A stretch of DNA of 64,000 nucleotides from JALZHR01 sp036388475. GTDB taxonomy: Bacteria; Acidobacteriota; Blastocatellia; Pyrinomonadales; Pyrinomonadaceae. Below are positions 34,227 through 43,307 of the stretch, in pieces; the first letter of the stretch is position 1; each line of letters begins with the position of its first letter. The position numbers were made by a program, and so were the translations under genes. The stretch spans positions 68,359 to 132,358 of the forward strand of contig DASVRT010000116.1 in NCBI GenBank assembly GCA_036388475.1, given 5' to 3'. Under the pieces are notes generated by a model. The model was not told where the DNA came from, did no database searches, and saw only the letters and a list, made by a program, of their open reading frames with translations.

Positions 34227-36338
34227 TTATTCGACTGTATTGGCGGTTGGTTTCGCCGGCTCGGTGCTGCGCTGCTGCTCGTATTGCTTCTGCGATTCCA
34301 TTAATTTACCGACCTGTTCTTCGACCGCCGCGTCTTTGTTCGTCATAATGTTGTCTACGTCTTTGTCCCATTTGGCGGGGTCGCGCTCGATATAGACGAA
34401 TTTCCAGGCGTGAAGCGTTCCCGGATTCGGATATAAACCTTTGACATACGGCTTTTTAATCCAGTTGGTCGCCTGCGTCTGAAGCGGCAGCACGATTTGC
34501 TGCGAGATGACGTAAAACTCGGCGCGCGCCAGTATCTCGAAACGTTTGTTCGGGTCGGTTTCCCGGTTGGCGTCGTCGAGCATCTTGTCGAATTTCGGGT
34601 CCCACCAGCCGGTCGCGCCGTCGTTCTGCGGCGAGTAAAAAAGATTCAGAAACGTGAACGGGTCCATATAATCGCCGACCCAGCCGTTGCGCGCAAAGCC
34701 CTGGTATTCGACCTTCGAGCGATAATTCAGAAACGTTTTCCACTCCATATTCTTGAGCGGAATTTCGATTCCCAGATTCTGCTTCCACTGCGCCTGGTTA
34801 AACTCGGCGGCGGCTTTGTTCGATTCGGCGGTGTTGTAGTTAATCTGCACCTGTTCCGCCGGAAAAGTCGGGCAGCTCCAGCCGGTCGCGGTTTTCTGCA
34901 CCGGAAAACCGGCTTCGGTCAGAAGTTTTCGCGCGCGTTCGGGGTCGAAGGTGCGGCGGTTCCAGTCTTCTTCGCTAATTCCGGCTTTCTTTAATTCTTC
35001 GGCGTAAACTTTTTTCCGCGCTTCTTCATATTTCGGAAAAATTCCTTCGGGCGTGAAATTGGTCAGCGGTTTGGTCGTTTTGCGGAATTTGGCGAGCGCC
35101 TCGCGGTCAATCGCCAGGCTGAACGCCTGACGGACTTTCACGTTGTCCATCGGCGGCTTTTTGACCGAGATGCTGTAATATTCGATCGCCACTTCCGGAT
35201 GATTCATATATTCATCCTTGTATTTGCGGATTTCCTCGTTCCACGCCGCCGGCGTCGTGTGATTATAGGTCGCGTCGATGCTGCCGGCTTTATACAGATT
35301 CATCATCGTCGTCGCTTCTTCGAGCGGGTAGAATTCGATGCGGTCGAGCTTGACGTTTGCCGCGTCCCAGTTATTCGGGTCTCTGACGACGATAAGCTCG
35401 TCGTACGGGCGATGCGCTTCGACTTTAAAAGCGCCGCTGGTCACGATGTTTTCCGGGCGCACCCAGCTTTTACCGAATTTTTCGATTGTTTCCCGGTGCA
35501 GCACGCGGAAAAACTGGTGCGGCAGCAAATCCAGAAAATACGGCGCGGGCTGATAGAGCTTGATTCTGATCGTGTAATCGTCAATCGCCTCGACGCCCAA
35601 ATCTTCCGCTTTGACCGGAACCAGTTCCTTGCCTTCGACGACGGCTTTCAGCTTCTCGTTTTTTTCAAATAATTTGGCGCGTTCCTTTTCGTCCGACGGC
35701 ACGGTTAATCTTTCCGGCTCGTCGATGAATCGGTGAAATTCCGTGTCCGGTCCGAAATTATCGGGCTGTGCCGGCGGCGCGGGAGCTTCCGGCGCGCCTT
35801 CTTCTTTTTCGGCTAAATCTTTTTTCAACAGAAACTGACCGCCGGCGTCTTTCACAAACGAGGCGGCGTTATTATACGGCTCGGCGTATTTGATGTAATA
35901 AGCCAGGTTGGCATTGCGAAAAGCGTTTTCAGGTTTGAGCGAGCGGCGGACGGTGTAGACAAAATCCTGCGCGGTAATCGGCGCGCCGTTGGAAAACTTG
36001 CCGGTTTTGCGCAGGTGAAAAAGATATTCGGTGCCGTCGCGACTTACTTCCCAGTTTTCGGCGAGTCCCGGTATCGGCTCCATCGTTTTCGGATGATATT
36101 CGACCAGCCCGTCATAAAGAGCCATATAAATCCGCGCTTCGGGCTGCCCGGTTCCCAGCGCCGGGTCGAGCGATTCCGGCTCGGAGCCGGAAATATATCG
36201 GAAAACGTTATCTTTCGGAGCCTGCGTCTTACCCCAGAAACGATTGTCGGCGGAACTGCTGCAACTCGATATAAATAAAGACAAAATGACCAGAGCAATA
36301 ACCAAACTCGTTTGGTTAAACTGAAAAAATCGCGCCAT
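34227..36338 (-). CDS. oppA: Peptide ABC transporter substrate-binding lipoprotein (OppA type)
   Basis: The 703-residue protein has a lipoprotein signal ending in LFISSC with the lipid-bearing Cys26. The SBP_bac_5 fold is visible from YISGSEPESLDPALGTGQPE through NGAPITAQDFVYTVRRSL, TSGAFKVEAHRPYDELIVVRDP and MDPFTFLNLFYSPQND. An acidic/proline-rich insertion of about 70 residues near 150-230 makes it longer than the usual 540-600. It starts behind AAGGAG and leads the operon. It captures peptides outside the membrane for OppBC. Confidence 0.92.
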   Translation of the reverse strand: MARFFQFNQTSLVIALVILSLFISSCSSSADNRFWGKTQAPKDNVFRYISGSEPESLDPALGTGQPEARIYMALYDGLVEYHPKTMEPIPGLAENWEVSRDGTEYLFHLRKTGKFSNGAPITAQDFVYTVRRSLKPENAFRNANLAYYIKYAEPYNNAASFVKDAGGQFLLKKDLAEKEEGAPEAPAPPAQPDNFGPDTEFHRFIDEPERLTVPSDEKERAKLFEKNEKLKAVVEGKELVPVKAEDLGVEAIDDYTIRIKLYQPAPYFLDLLPHQFFRVLHRETIEKFGKSWVRPENIVTSGAFKVEAHRPYDELIVVRDPNNWDAANVKLDRIEFYPLEEATTMMNLYKAGSIDATYNHTTPAAWNEEIRKYKDEYMNHPEVAIEYYSISVKKPPMDNVKVRQAFSLAIDREALAKFRKTTKPLTNFTPEGIFPKYEEARKKVYAEELKKAGISEEDWNRRTFDPERARKLLTEAGFPVQKTATGWSCPTFPAEQVQINYNTAESNKAAAEFNQAQWKQNLGIEIPLKNMEWKTFLNYRSKVEYQGFARNGWVGDYMDPFTFLNLFYSPQNDGATGWWDPKFDKMLDDANRETDPNKRFEILARAEFYVISQQIVLPLQTQATNWIKKPYVKGLYPNPGTLHAWKFVYIERDPAKWDKDVDNIMTNKDAAVEEQVGKLMESQKQYEQQRSTEPAKPTANTVE

Positions 36339-36425
36339 AACTTACGCTCCTTATTTTAATAAATACTGAAACTCTATAATGACTTGGGAAGAACCGATAG
36401 AAAACTTTACGTCGCTTAGGTTAAA

Positions 36426-36453
36426 ATTATCACGTTCTAAACATTGCAAGCAA
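36426..36453 (-). promoter_or_regulatory. Candidate sigma-70 promoter of the opp operon
   Basis: On the minus strand TTGCTT (36453-36448), 16 bases, then GATAAT (36431-36426) lies about 90 bp upstream of the oppA ATG. The match is partial (four of six at -35, five of six at -10). The gap between the second OppA-like gene and oppA is the only space in the operon large enough for a promoter. Confidence 0.45.
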
Positions 36454-36474
36454 GCGATTTTTCGGTTTTCAATC

Positions 36475-38427
36475 TTACCGCTTAGATTTCGCGTCCCGGC
36501 TCGTCGGTTGCCAGTTATTATCTATTTTCACGCTTTTCAGCGAGGGCGCATCGAGCACGTTCGTCTCGAATCCCTGCACGTAGGGTTTGACCAGCGAATA
36601 CGAGGTCGGAAAGTAAAGCGGAATCGCCGGAAGCTCTTCGAGCGCCTGTTCTTCGGTCAAAATCGTTTTTTCGTCGCCTTCGACTGCGACGTTTGATTCG
36701 GCGTTTTCGCTTTCCGTGGTTTCATCTTTCGCCGGCGTCGAATCGGCTTCCGCCGGTTTATACGCAGGCGTTTGTTTTTCGGTTTCGGTTTCGGTCGTGC
36801 CCAGCCCGTTTTCGGTTTCTTTTTTCTCGCTTTCGCCGCCCGCAGAAAACAGCGCGAGCATATTCGTCGTTTCGTCGGTCGTCGGCAGCACGATGCCGCG
36901 CCGAATCAAATCGAAATCGCCGTTTTTCGCCGCCGTTTCAAATTCTTCGCCGTCCTTGATGATAATCTCCGTTTTGATGTTCAGATTTTTTCCCCACATT
37001 TTGGCGACCGCGCGCGCGATGCGGCGCTGCAAATCGTTGCGATTGATCAAAAGCCTGACCACCGGAAAATTTCCGGTTTCGGCAAATCCGGCTTCGGCGA
37101 GAAGCGCTTTCGCCTTTTCGGCGTTTTGCACGAGCTTCGGCTCGTCAAACGGCAAATAATTAAAAGCCGGTTCGGTGGCGCCGTCCATTTCGTCTTCGGT
37201 CAGACGCTCGCGCTCGATGGCAATCGCCAGAGCTTCGCGGACGCGGCGGTCGCTGAACGGATGATTTTTCGAATTAAATTCATAAAAGTTCAGCGCGCTG
37301 TGTTTCGTGCGGCGAAAATCGTCATACGGCGTCAAAAGCTTCAGCGCCAGCGGCTCGAAATTCGCGTTCGTAATCGCGTCGATTTCGCCTGCGCGGTAGC
37401 CTTCCAGGGCGATTTCCGCGTTTTCCGTCGGCACAAACCGCACGCGTTCGAGATTGATTTCCGACTTATTCCAGTAATATTCGGCGCGGTCTAAGGTGAC
37501 GCCGTCTTTGCCGATTGAAAAAATGCGAAAAGCGCCGTTGGTGACGATATTGGCGTTCAATTCGGCGGCTTCAAACTCCTTGCCGTCGCCGTAAATCGGG
37601 CGAAAAATCGGATGCGCGACCAGCGCGGGAAAATCCTTGTCGGGCTGCGCCAGCGAAACTTTCAGCGTGTAATTATCGACGGCTTCGACGCCGAATTTAA
37701 CTTCTTCCGGCGCGGGTTTCGATTCGGTTTTGTTTTCCGTTTTCGGAATTTCGAGTTTCTTTTCGTCGGGATTCGCTCTTTGCAGCGGCGGTGCGGCGGC
37801 GTTCGCTGCCGCGTTTGAGTTGCTGTTCGTTTGCAGGCTTTGCGCGAGTAAGCGGCTTGCCGGATTGGTCGCGCCTGCCGAAATATCAATTTCTTCGCTG
37901 GCAAAAACCGGCAAAACGTTTTCCGAGTCCATCCCGATGATGTTTTTCAAAAGCTTTCGCTGCTGAACTTTTTCGCCCAGCGAAGCCAGCCGCTGCCACG
38001 CGCGCACGAAATCTTTTGCCGTCACGCTTTCGCCGTTTGACCATTTCGCGTCTTTGCGCAGATAAAACGTCCAGGTTTTAAAATCTTCGGAAGCCGTCCA
38101 GCGCGCCGCAATCGCCGGAACAGGCTCCAGAGTTCGCGCGTCCGTGTCGGTCAAGCCGTCGTAAACGGCGCGGACGATATCGGTTTCGGGCGGCGCGGAA
38201 GCGGCTGCCGGGTCAAAGGATTTCGGCATTTTGCCGTTGCTCCAGCGAAATTCCTGTTTCGGCGGCGGCGCGGTCTGCGCGTAGAAAGGTTCGGTTTTCG
38301 GTTTTTCGAGCTCGTTACAGGCGGTGAAAAACAAAGAAAGACAAATTATCCACAGAGACGCGCGGATAGCCGCAGATTTATTCTTTTTCGTAAATCCGCG
38401 TTCATTCGTGTTTATCCGTGGTTTCAT
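36475..38427 (-). CDS. Second OppA-like substrate-binding lipoprotein, divergent
   Basis: The 650-residue protein resembles SBP_bac_5 transporters' binding proteins: FRWSNGKMPKSFDPAAAS, NGESVTAKDFVRAWQRL, TNGAFRIFSIGKDGVTLDRAE and EALAIAIERERL follow in order. The lipobox is LFFTAC. It has two low-complexity insertions, one Asn/Ala/Lys-rich near 180-240 and a long Glu/Thr-rich one near 540-610. The signal peptide from MKPRINTNERGF to about SLWIICL is encoded by a dispersed hairpin-like element. It is 18 bp after coaE and read toward oppA, so it may offer an alternative receptor for the same permease. Confidence 0.8.
   Translation of the reverse strand: MKPRINTNERGFTKKNKSAAIRASLWIICLSLFFTACNELEKPKTEPFYAQTAPPPKQEFRWSNGKMPKSFDPAAASAPPETDIVRAVYDGLTDTDARTLEPVPAIAARWTASEDFKTWTFYLRKDAKWSNGESVTAKDFVRAWQRLASLGEKVQQRKLLKNIIGMDSENVLPVFASEEIDISAGATNPASRLLAQSLQTNSNSNAAANAAAPPLQRANPDEKKLEIPKTENKTESKPAPEEVKFGVEAVDNYTLKVSLAQPDKDFPALVAHPIFRPIYGDGKEFEAAELNANIVTNGAFRIFSIGKDGVTLDRAEYYWNKSEINLERVRFVPTENAEIALEGYRAGEIDAITNANFEPLALKLLTPYDDFRRTKHSALNFYEFNSKNHPFSDRRVREALAIAIERERLTEDEMDGATEPAFNYLPFDEPKLVQNAEKAKALLAEAGFAETGNFPVVRLLINRNDLQRRIARAVAKMWGKNLNIKTEIIIKDGEEFETAAKNGDFDLIRRGIVLPTTDETTNMLALFSAGGESEKKETENGLGTTETETEKQTPAYKPAEADSTPAKDETTESENAESNVAVEGDEKTILTEEQALEELPAIPLYFPTSYSLVKPYVQGFETNVLDAPSLKSVKIDNNWQPTSRDAKSKR
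38350..38425. repeat. Dispersed hairpin-like element I, captured as a signal-peptide coding region
   Basis: On the minus strand the element runs from CCACGGATAAACACGAATGA through CGCGGATTTA to TAAATCTGCGG and TCTCTGTGG, with the two halves pairing imperfectly. It begins two codons after the chosen ATG and codes for about 25 residues of the lipoprotein's n-region. Related words occur in the GGDEF gene linker. Confidence 0.7.
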
Positions 38428-38445
38428 TTTCTTAAAAATCACTGT

Positions 38446-39048
38446 TTACACTAAAAGTTTTAATTGCTCGAAAACTTCAATCGTTTGTCGGCGCGCCGGT
38501 TCAAAGCCTTCCGTCGTGTCAATCAGAAAATCGGCGAAACGTTTTTTTTCTTCCTGCGGCATCTGCGCTCCGATTCTTTGCAGCGCTTGTTCGCGGCTGA
38601 AATCGTTGCGCGCCATTAGACGCTCTATCTGAGTTTCCGGTTCGCACCAGACGACAATCAATTTGTCGAAGCGCGTGTAGCCGCCCGATTCAATCATTAA
38701 AGCCGCGTCGATAACGGCTATCGCGCCGGGCAATTCATTTTCTATCAAGCTCAGCCATTCATTCTGGGCTTCGATAACCAATGGATGCACGATTGAATTC
38801 AGCAGTTGTCGCCGGCTCTCGTCAGCAAAGACGAGGGCGCCGAGTTTTGCGCGATTTATCGTATTATCCGATTGTAGAACTTCTTTGCCGAAATTACCAA
38901 CGATTTGTTGCCAGCCGCGCGTGTGCGGCGCGACGACTTCGCGCGCCGTCCGGTCGGCGTCCAGCACAAACGCGCCAAGCCCGCGCAGAATTTCGCCGAC
39001 AAAAGTTTTCCCGACCGCGATTGAACCTGTCAGCCCGACCTTTAACAT
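38446..39048 (-). CDS. coaE: Dephospho-CoA kinase
   Basis: This enzyme phosphorylates the 3'-hydroxyl of dephospho-CoA, the last step of coenzyme A synthesis, in the cytoplasm. The 200-residue length is normal. The P-loop GSIAVGKT (8-15) is preceded by VGLTG; DADR follows at 31-34, then HPLV and the lid region ending in RIGAQMPQEEKK. It lies eight bases after the MazG-like gene and just before the second OppA-like gene, apparently in one transcript. No defect is seen. Confidence 0.93.
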   Translation of the reverse strand: MLKVGLTGSIAVGKTFVGEILRGLGAFVLDADRTAREVVAPHTRGWQQIVGNFGKEVLQSDNTINRAKLGALVFADESRRQLLNSIVHPLVIEAQNEWLSLIENELPGAIAVIDAALMIESGGYTRFDKLIVVWCEPETQIERLMARNDFSREQALQRIGAQMPQEEKKRFADFLIDTTEGFEPARRQTIEVFEQLKLLV

Positions 39049-39056
39049 TTTCGATT

Positions 39057-39374
39057 TTAGATTGGCGATTTGCGCTGGTGTCGTTTGGCTAATTTCTCGA
39101 CGTTAAATTCCGCGATTTCAGTCAGCGTCAAACCGAGTTCGTCGGCGCAGGCGGAAATATACCATAAGACGTCGCCGAGTTCGTCTTTCAGCTTCCGGCG
39201 CGTTTCTTCGGTGATTTCGCCGCCGAAATCGCGTTGAATCTTTTTCACGATATTGGCGACTTCGCCCGCCTCGCCCGCGAGCCCGAGCGTCGGGTATTCC
39301 AGATTTTGCAAACGACGCGGATACAAAGCCGTCTGCTTCGCTTCCGCCTGATATTCTTCAAATGATAATTTCAT
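39057..39374 (-). CDS. MazG-like nucleotide pyrophosphohydrolase
   Basis: The 105-residue all-helical protein carries the metal-binding MazG-family motifs LAGEAGEVANIVKK and ELGDVLWYISACAD. Members hydrolyse NTPs or non-canonical dNTPs to monophosphates and act in housekeeping. It is the single-domain form, typical in length. The ATG at 39374 overlaps by ATGA the end of an open frame that runs through the upstream 21-bp array. The downstream gene is coaE. Confidence 0.85.
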   Translation of the reverse strand: MKLSFEEYQAEAKQTALYPRRLQNLEYPTLGLAGEAGEVANIVKKIQRDFGGEITEETRRKLKDELGDVLWYISACADELGLTLTEIAEFNVEKLAKRHQRKSPI

Positions 39375-39430
39375 AATTTCGACACTTTATAAAAAAATCG
39401 TTCGGGAAAATTAAATAAACGACTGATGAA

Positions 39431-39724
39431 ACTTACTTTTATTAAAACAGACTCAAGTTTTACTGAAGCCAAACCAAGCTCTGTCGAAGCAAAATTAAGT
39501 TTCGTTAAAGCAAAACCAGGATTCGTTAAAGCAAAATCGAGCTTTGTTAAAGCAAATCTTTGTTTTGCTCGAAGAAAACTAAGAAACGTGAAAGCAAAAC
39601 TAAGTTTTGCTTTGACCAAATCGAGTTTTGTGAAGGCAAAATAGAGTTTTGTCTTCACAAAATCGAGTTTTGCTTCGACCAAATTAAGTTTTGTTTCACC
39701 AAATCGAGTTTTGTCTTCACAAAA
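39431..39724. repeat. 21-bp tandem array 2 (about 14 units)
   Basis: Starting at 39431, fourteen units follow in 21-bp register (one unit near the right end is 20 bp). The conserved parts are AAGTTTTG or AAGTTTCG in the middle and AAAGCAAA at the junction; the rest varies. It occupies the whole gap between the folD 3' end and the mazG-like 5' end. It is open over 103 codons on the minus strand (heptads of the LDFALTK type) and over 72 on the plus strand, a simple result of a 21-bp period without stops. I favour non-coding. Confidence 0.92.
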
Positions 39725-39733
39725 TTCGATTGC

Positions 39734-40666
39734 TTATTTGCCTAATCTTCTCATCTTTGCCGCGTCCAAAGTGTTTCGCATCAGCATCGCTATCGTCATC
39801 AGACCGACGCCGCCGGGAACGGGCGTGAATTTTCCGGCTTTGGCGCGCGCCTCTTTCGGATTTACGTCGCCGACCAATGTAAAACCGCGCTTTTCAATCG
39901 TGTTCAGCCGCTTTTCGATTTCGGTTTCGTCAAACAATTCGCGCGCTTCAGTCTCGTCCGAAACATTATTCATACCGACGTCGATGACCGTCGCGCCTTC
40001 CTTGATATGCTCGCCGCGAATAAATCCGGCGCGCCCGATTGCGGCGACCAGAATGTCAGCCTGGCGCGTGATTTCCGGCAGATTTTTCGTGCGCGAATGG
40101 CAAATCGTGACCGTCGCGTTTTCCTGCAAAAGAAGTGCCGCCATCGGTTTGCCGACGATGTTGCTGCGCCCGATGATAACGGCGTGCTCGCCCGCGATAT
40201 TAATGCCGGAACGCTTTAAAATTTCAATAATGCCTGCCGGCGTGCACGGGACGAGCGCTTTTTGACCTTGCGCGAGCCGCCCGACGTTTATCGGGTGAAA
40301 GCCGTCCACATCCTTTTCGGGATTGATGGTTTCGAGAATTTCCTTCTCGTCAATCTGCGGCGGCAGCGGCAGCTGCACGAGGATTCCGTCAACTTCGGCG
40401 CGATTGTTTAAATCCGTCACGAGCTTAAGCAAATCGGCGTGCGAAGTTTCGACCGGCAGATGATGATGCTCGGAAACGAGTCCGAGTTCCTGCGAAGTTT
40501 TGACTTTATTGCCGACGTAAACCGCCGACGCCGGGTCTTCGCCGACGCGGACGACCGCCAGACACGGTCTAAACCCGTGTTTCGCTTCAAGCTCTCCGAC
40601 TTCTTCGGCAACTTCCCTTTTGATGGCTTCGGCAATCTCTTTGCCGCTTAAAATTTGTGCTGTCAT
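39734..40666 (-). CDS. folD: Bifunctional methylene-THF dehydrogenase/cyclohydrolase
   Basis: FolD interconverts 5,10-methylene-, methenyl- and 10-formyl-tetrahydrofolate with NADP in the cytoplasm. The 310-residue protein has the substrate site with YVGNKVK, the signature VDGILVQLPLP, the DVDGFHPINVG segment, the Rossmann loop IIGRSNIVGKP and the C-terminal FTPVPGGVGLMT. Length and motifs are normal, with a slightly long tail ending AAKMRRLGK. It ends directly at the edge of the 21-bp array. Confidence 0.95.
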   Translation of the reverse strand: MTAQILSGKEIAEAIKREVAEEVGELEAKHGFRPCLAVVRVGEDPASAVYVGNKVKTSQELGLVSEHHHLPVETSHADLLKLVTDLNNRAEVDGILVQLPLPPQIDEKEILETINPEKDVDGFHPINVGRLAQGQKALVPCTPAGIIEILKRSGINIAGEHAVIIGRSNIVGKPMAALLLQENATVTICHSRTKNLPEITRQADILVAAIGRAGFIRGEHIKEGATVIDVGMNNVSDETEARELFDETEIEKRLNTIEKRGFTLVGDVNPKEARAKAGKFTPVPGGVGLMTIAMLMRNTLDAAKMRRLGK

Positions 40667-40710
40667 CGCTGTTTTTTAATAGTCAATAGGTTACAATAAC
40701 TTTGATTTCT

Positions 40711-43233
40711 ATGCTACACGCCAAACTTTCCGCCGTTTTTTTTATCGTGCTTTTTGCCGTTTCGGTTTCGGCTCAGGACTTTCCGCAAAAAATTCGCGGG
40801 GCAATCGAAAACCGCGATTACGCGGCGGCGATTGCCGAACTCGAAAACCTGCGGCGCGAGAATAAAAAAGTTTTCGAGCTGAACAATTACGATTATCTGC
40901 TGGCGCGGGCGGCGGAAAAGCGCGGCGATTTTGCGGCGGCGATGGCGAATTATCAGTCGGTCGTCGCGCGCAATTCGGTTTTGCGCGAATACGCGCTCTG
41001 GCACCTCTCGCAGATTGCGCGCGCGAGCGGCAACCTGATGCTCGAACGCGTTTATCTGAACGAGCTTTTGACGACCGCGCCGAATAGTTTATTGATTCAG
41101 GCGGCAACGGCGCGAAGGGCGCGAAGCAATTTTGAAAGCAAGGATTTTGACGCGGCGATACGGCAGCTTTCGGGCAGCAGCGGCGGCGGTCAGCCGCTGG
41201 CGGCTATCACCGATAATAAGTCGAAGACGATAGCGGCGATTGTTTCGTCCGGCGAGCCGAGCCGCGAAAATCTCGTTTTGATTGGTCAAAGCTATCTGCA
41301 AAGCGGAAAGGCGGCGGAAGGTCGCGAGATTTTCACCAAGCTCATCACGAATCTGCCGAACCCGGCGCAGCCCGACGATTACGCTTTGATTGCCGCGAAA
41401 ACTCTGGACGAGATGGACAGCGAAAAAGGCAGCTTCGGGAAAACCGCGCCGCGACTTGCCGACCTCGAACATTTTCGCCGCGCCAAAATTTACCAGTTCA
41501 ACCGCGATTTTGCCGACGCGCGCCTGCATTTTACGGCAATCGTCGAACGCTTCCCGCAGTCGCCGAATCTGCCGGAAGCTTTGTATCAAATCGGGCGCGG
41601 CTACGCGTCGGACAACAATTTTAACGAGGCGATAAAGTGGTTCGAGCGCGTCAGCGCCGAGTTTCCCGAAGACGCTTTCGCGCGCGACGGTTTGAGCCAG
41701 GCGGCAAACGCTTACGCGCGCGTCAACAAGCCGAAAGAAGCGCTGACGCGCTACCAGCGTTTTATCGAAAAATACGCGGGCGAGGAAACCAGCGAACGCG
41801 CTTATCTGAATATCATCGACATTCTGCGCGACACGGGCGAGGACACGGACGCGGTGAAATGGGCGCAGAAAACGCGCGAGGCGTTTAAGGGCGCGCTGCC
41901 GGAAGCGCTCGCCGTTTTCGCGCAGGCGCGCGTTCACCTTGCCAAAAACGATTGGCAGAGCGCTTTGAACGATTTGAACGAGCTGCAAAACTTTCCCGAT
42001 TTGGGCGGCACGCGCGTCGCCGGCGCGACGAACAAAGCCGAAATTTCTTTTCTGAAAGGCTACGCGCTCGAACAGATGCAGCGCGACGCCGAGGCGATTG
42101 ACGTTTATCTTTCGATTCCCGACGGTCGCGCCGAGTATTACGGCTGGCGCGCGACCGAAAGGTTGAAGGGTTTGGCAAACGACGAACGCGCCAAGCCGCT
42201 CGTGGCGCAAAAGCTGAATCAATTAGCCACCAATATCGAAGGCAGAAACGCCGAAGCGCAGAGAAAAGCCGCGCAGGGCATTCTGCGTCTCACCGATTCG
42301 GCGGAAATGCGCGCGCGAATGCTCGAAATCGTTCGCCAAAGCTACCAGACGCTGCCCGAATATCAGAAAATCCCGAACGCGAAACTGCTCGAATTCGGGC
42401 GCAGAGAAGTTTTGAAGGAGGCGAGGAAAGCTCAGGCGAGTTCTTTTCATCAAACTCTGGCGGACGAACTTCTTTTTCTCGGTCTGTATGACGAAGGCGC
42501 GCCGGAACTGGAAACGGCGCTGCGCGAAAAGCTCTCGCCGAACGTCGCCGAAAAGCTCAAATCGCTTGCCGGAATGCAGACGAACGCCAATAATTTATCC
42601 GTCTTTCCGGCGGACACGGCTTACACGCTGGCGGTTTTTTACAAACGCGGCGATATGGCAAACCGCGCGGTTTCCTACGTCGAGCCGCTCTGGCGCAATG
42701 TGCCCGCCGATTATCAAATCGAATTGATTCCGCGCGAGCAAATCGAGATACTTTATCCCGCGCCGTACCGGGACGCGCTTTTGCAGCACGCGCCGGAAAG
42801 AAATCTCGACCCGCGCTTGGTGCTTTCGATAATGCGGCAGGAATCGCGTTATCGCGCCGAGGTCAAATCCTACGCGGCGGCGCGCGGGCTGATGCAGTTT
42901 ATCTCGGCAACCGCCAATCAGATTGCGGGCGAATTGGGCAGAAAAAATTTTCAGCAGGACGAGCTTTACAATCCGCCGGTCGCCGTTTTGTTCGGCTCGC
43001 AGTATCTGCAAAATCTTTTCCGGATGTTTCCGAACCAGCCGCAGGCGGTCGCGGCAAGCTACAACGGCGGCGAAACGAATATGCAGCGCTGGCTGGCGCG
43101 CGCCAAATCCGACCAGCCCGACCGCTACGTGCCGGAAATTCTCTTTTCGCAGTCGAAAGATTACGTCTACCGAGTGATGGCGAATTACCGTGTTTACCAG
43201 TTGATTTACGACGAAAACTTGAAAGCTCGCTGA
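40711..43233 (+). CDS. Soluble lytic murein transglycosylase with TPR-like N-terminal domain
   Basis: The 840-residue exported enzyme cleaves peptidoglycan glycan strands to 1,6-anhydro-muropeptides. ATG 40711 begins a signal peptide (KLSAVFFIVLFAVSVSAQ). Residues 25-640 are TPR-like helical repeats (e.g. LPEALYQIGRGYASDNNFNEAIKWF in two halves), forming the expected superhelix. The SLT domain follows: the catalytic Glu711 in SIMRQESRY, then ARGLMQFI and AASYNGGETN. Slt70-type proteins are about 620 residues, so the helical part is longer than usual. A hairpin follows the stop codon. Confidence 0.9.
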   Translation: MLHAKLSAVFFIVLFAVSVSAQDFPQKIRGAIENRDYAAAIAELENLRRENKKVFELNNYDYLLARAAEKRGDFAAAMANYQSVVARNSVLREYALWHLSQIARASGNLMLERVYLNELLTTAPNSLLIQAATARRARSNFESKDFDAAIRQLSGSSGGGQPLAAITDNKSKTIAAIVSSGEPSRENLVLIGQSYLQSGKAAEGREIFTKLITNLPNPAQPDDYALIAAKTLDEMDSEKGSFGKTAPRLADLEHFRRAKIYQFNRDFADARLHFTAIVERFPQSPNLPEALYQIGRGYASDNNFNEAIKWFERVSAEFPEDAFARDGLSQAANAYARVNKPKEALTRYQRFIEKYAGEETSERAYLNIIDILRDTGEDTDAVKWAQKTREAFKGALPEALAVFAQARVHLAKNDWQSALNDLNELQNFPDLGGTRVAGATNKAEISFLKGYALEQMQRDAEAIDVYLSIPDGRAEYYGWRATERLKGLANDERAKPLVAQKLNQLATNIEGRNAEAQRKAAQGILRLTDSAEMRARMLEIVRQSYQTLPEYQKIPNAKLLEFGRREVLKEARKAQASSFHQTLADELLFLGLYDEGAPELETALREKLSPNVAEKLKSLAGMQTNANNLSVFPADTAYTLAVFYKRGDMANRAVSYVEPLWRNVPADYQIELIPREQIEILYPAPYRDALLQHAPERNLDPRLVLSIMRQESRYRAEVKSYAAARGLMQFISATANQIAGELGRKNFQQDELYNPPVAVLFGSQYLQNLFRMFPNQPQAVAASYNGGETNMQRWLARAKSDQPDRYVPEILFSQSKDYVYRVMANYRVYQLIYDENLKAR

Positions 43234-43263
43234 GTTTTTCCGGTCGGCGGACGTTAAAGGCAG

Positions 43264-43307
43264 GGTTGCGCCGAGTCGCCGCCACTCGGCGGGAAGTCGG
43301 CGCAACC
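43264..43307 (+). repeat. GC-rich hairpin after the transglycosylase gene
   Basis: GGTTGCGCCGA at 43264-43274 pairs with TCGGCGCAACC at 43297-43307. An inner CGCCG/CGGCG pair adds a cloverleaf-like top. No good T-run follows, so it is a poor intrinsic terminator. Confidence 0.55.

Noticed and set aside
39371..39682. 103-codon minus-strand open frame through 21-bp array 2, overlapping the MazG-like ATG
   Set aside because: A stop-free unit in a 21-bp period is open by construction, both strands are partly open, and the start would be TTG without a ribosome site. It is kept as an alternative in the array finding, not as a gene.
41089..42222. 377-codon minus-strand open frame opposite the transglycosylase gene
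   Set aside because: It is a shadow frame of the TPR-like coding sequence with no domain motif; the plus-strand frame has a signal peptide and SLT motifs.
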